Positions 63,324 to 64,000 of a DNA stretch of 64,000 nucleotides are shown here, in pieces. The stretch lies in the NCBI RefSeq assembly GCF_022843985.1, contig NZ_JALHMP010000007.1, positions 62,001 to 126,000 on the forward strand, given 5' to 3'. The position numbers were made by a program, and so were the translations under genes. How positions within the stretch are numbered: position 1 is the stretch's first letter; each line of letters starts with the position of its first letter. Source of the stretch: Phreatobacter sp. (GTDB lineage: Bacteria; Pseudomonadota; Alphaproteobacteria; Rhizobiales; Phreatobacteraceae). The notes beneath the pieces were generated by a model. It saw nothing but the letters and a program-made list of their open reading frames with translations, was not told where the DNA came from and made no database searches.

Positions 63324-64000
63324 CGGACAGCGGCCATTCGCGGCGCGGGCGATTTTGTCCGCACCGCGAAGTCGCGGCCGAACGTCCTGGGACCGCGTTC
63401 TCCCCGGAGACATCGTTCGAGGCGCAAAGCCCGTCCGAGAGCAGACCCTGCGAGCCTCTGGGACCTGCACGCAACCGGAAGCCCGGCGTAGCTGGGCCTC
63501 CGCGCTTCGGGCCCCCTCAGACGCCATAAAGCCCGCGCAGGATGAATGCTCCCCGAGGATTCGCCCACGTGCCTATGACAAGACGCCGTTGCGGTCAGTG
63601 TGAGGGCAGATTGCGAAACATGGCCTGCCGCCGCGTTCGAAGCTCAGCTTACTGCGCGCCTGGCACTTCCGAGGTCGGCCGCCGCGCATGCTTGGAGAGC
63701 GGCAAGCGCGCGCTATTGGCGAAGGGGCGGATCTCCTCTGTGCCGTCCGCGGGACTTGAACGATCAAGGACGGCTTCGAATTCGTCCGCGAAGATCGTGA
63801 GATCTATGCGTTCCGCTCCCAACGTGACTTCGAGGCTCTGACCTCCGTTGGCTGAGGAAATCGTCATCGAAGCGATGTAGTGAGATAGTCCGGGGCAGCC
63901 GGCACGCTTGCTACCCTGGAAACTGCAACCCGGCTACCACCATGCCGCGCGACCACCGCAGTCAGCCCCCATGGCGCATGACCGGCCCTGATTTCCCCCG
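63324..64000. other. 677-bp right-end region without a clear gene
   Basis: After tctC I find no ORF with recognisable features apart from the doubtful 72-codon frame (63649-63867, minus). Overlapping short frames on both strands look like GC-driven shadows. Another gene may begin beyond the window end. Confidence 0.4.
63649..63867 (-). CDS. Possible small hypothetical protein
   Basis: A 72-codon ORF starting MTISSANGGQSLEVTLGAERIDLTIFADEFEAVLD, with an amphipathic beta-alpha character. No family recognised; the tail is Arg/Pro-rich and less protein-like. It may be real, a remnant or chance. Confidence 0.25.
   Translation of the reverse strand: MTISSANGGQSLEVTLGAERIDLTIFADEFEAVLDRSSPADGTEEIRPFANSARLPLSKHARRPTSEVPGAQ

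Overview
This is a high-GC chromosomal window from an alphaproteobacterium, most likely of the order Hyphomicrobiales (Rhizobiales). The evidence is the gene block hemE-hemJ-rho-mnmE-mnmG-rsmG-parA-parB-holA-lptE-leuS, a Mur-type Fur protein, AddAB in place of RecBCD, a GTTC-N7-GTTC SOS box, and a GGAAC-N16-CGTT (EcfG-type) promoter. I do not assign a genus. No rRNA, tRNA or CRISPR array was seen.

Layout. 1-3.6 kb: a small catabolic cluster. It has the end of a D-2-hydroxyacid dehydrogenase, a VOC protein, a MoeB/HesA-like adenylyltransferase, a two-subunit TPP decarboxylase of the sulfopyruvate/phosphonopyruvate type and a YihU-like dehydrogenase. Together they suggest C3-sulfonate metabolism. 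3.7-22.6 kb: mostly housekeeping and repair genes (addB-addA, plsC, fur/mur, a TAXI binding protein, acuI, radC, an SOS-boxed lhr-like helicase with pdeM, pmtA-like, dnaQ-coaE-aroE-maf). 22.5-37 kb: the presumed replication-origin region. ppsR and hemE diverge from a 378-bp gap that I propose as oriC, followed by the conserved parAB block. Two parS sites lie in this block and a third parS-like site lies 4.4 kb to the left of the gap.

37-44 kb: yggS, then a stress/trehalose island. It contains a ROK-family protein whose two lobes appear in swapped order behind an EcfG-type promoter, then otsB, a GH15 glycosidase, and an otsA whose synthase domain is fused behind a two-TM sensor-like module. 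44-51 kb: an MFS transporter, an IclR regulator with a palindromic operator candidate, an Old Yellow Enzyme, and an adaptor-permease-ATPase exporter operon behind a near-perfect CueR/HmrR-type (Cu/Ag/Au) MerR operator.

51.4-64 kb: an accessory, signalling-rich stretch. It has a lone TadG-like protein, a chemoreceptor, a PhoH-like ATPase, a REC-REC protein, a decayed PAS fragment, a B12-binding MerR regulator with the CarH/LitR photoreceptor signatures, an AraC regulator, an IS5-type transposase remnant and a divergently arranged tricarboxylate (Tct) transporter. AT-rich gaps and the IS remnant suggest this part has been remodelled by transfer. The most unusual items are the apparently circularly permuted ROK protein, the membrane-sensor/OtsA fusion, the metal-type operator on an ABC exporter whose adaptor carries a CxxC, and the CarH-like photoreceptor.
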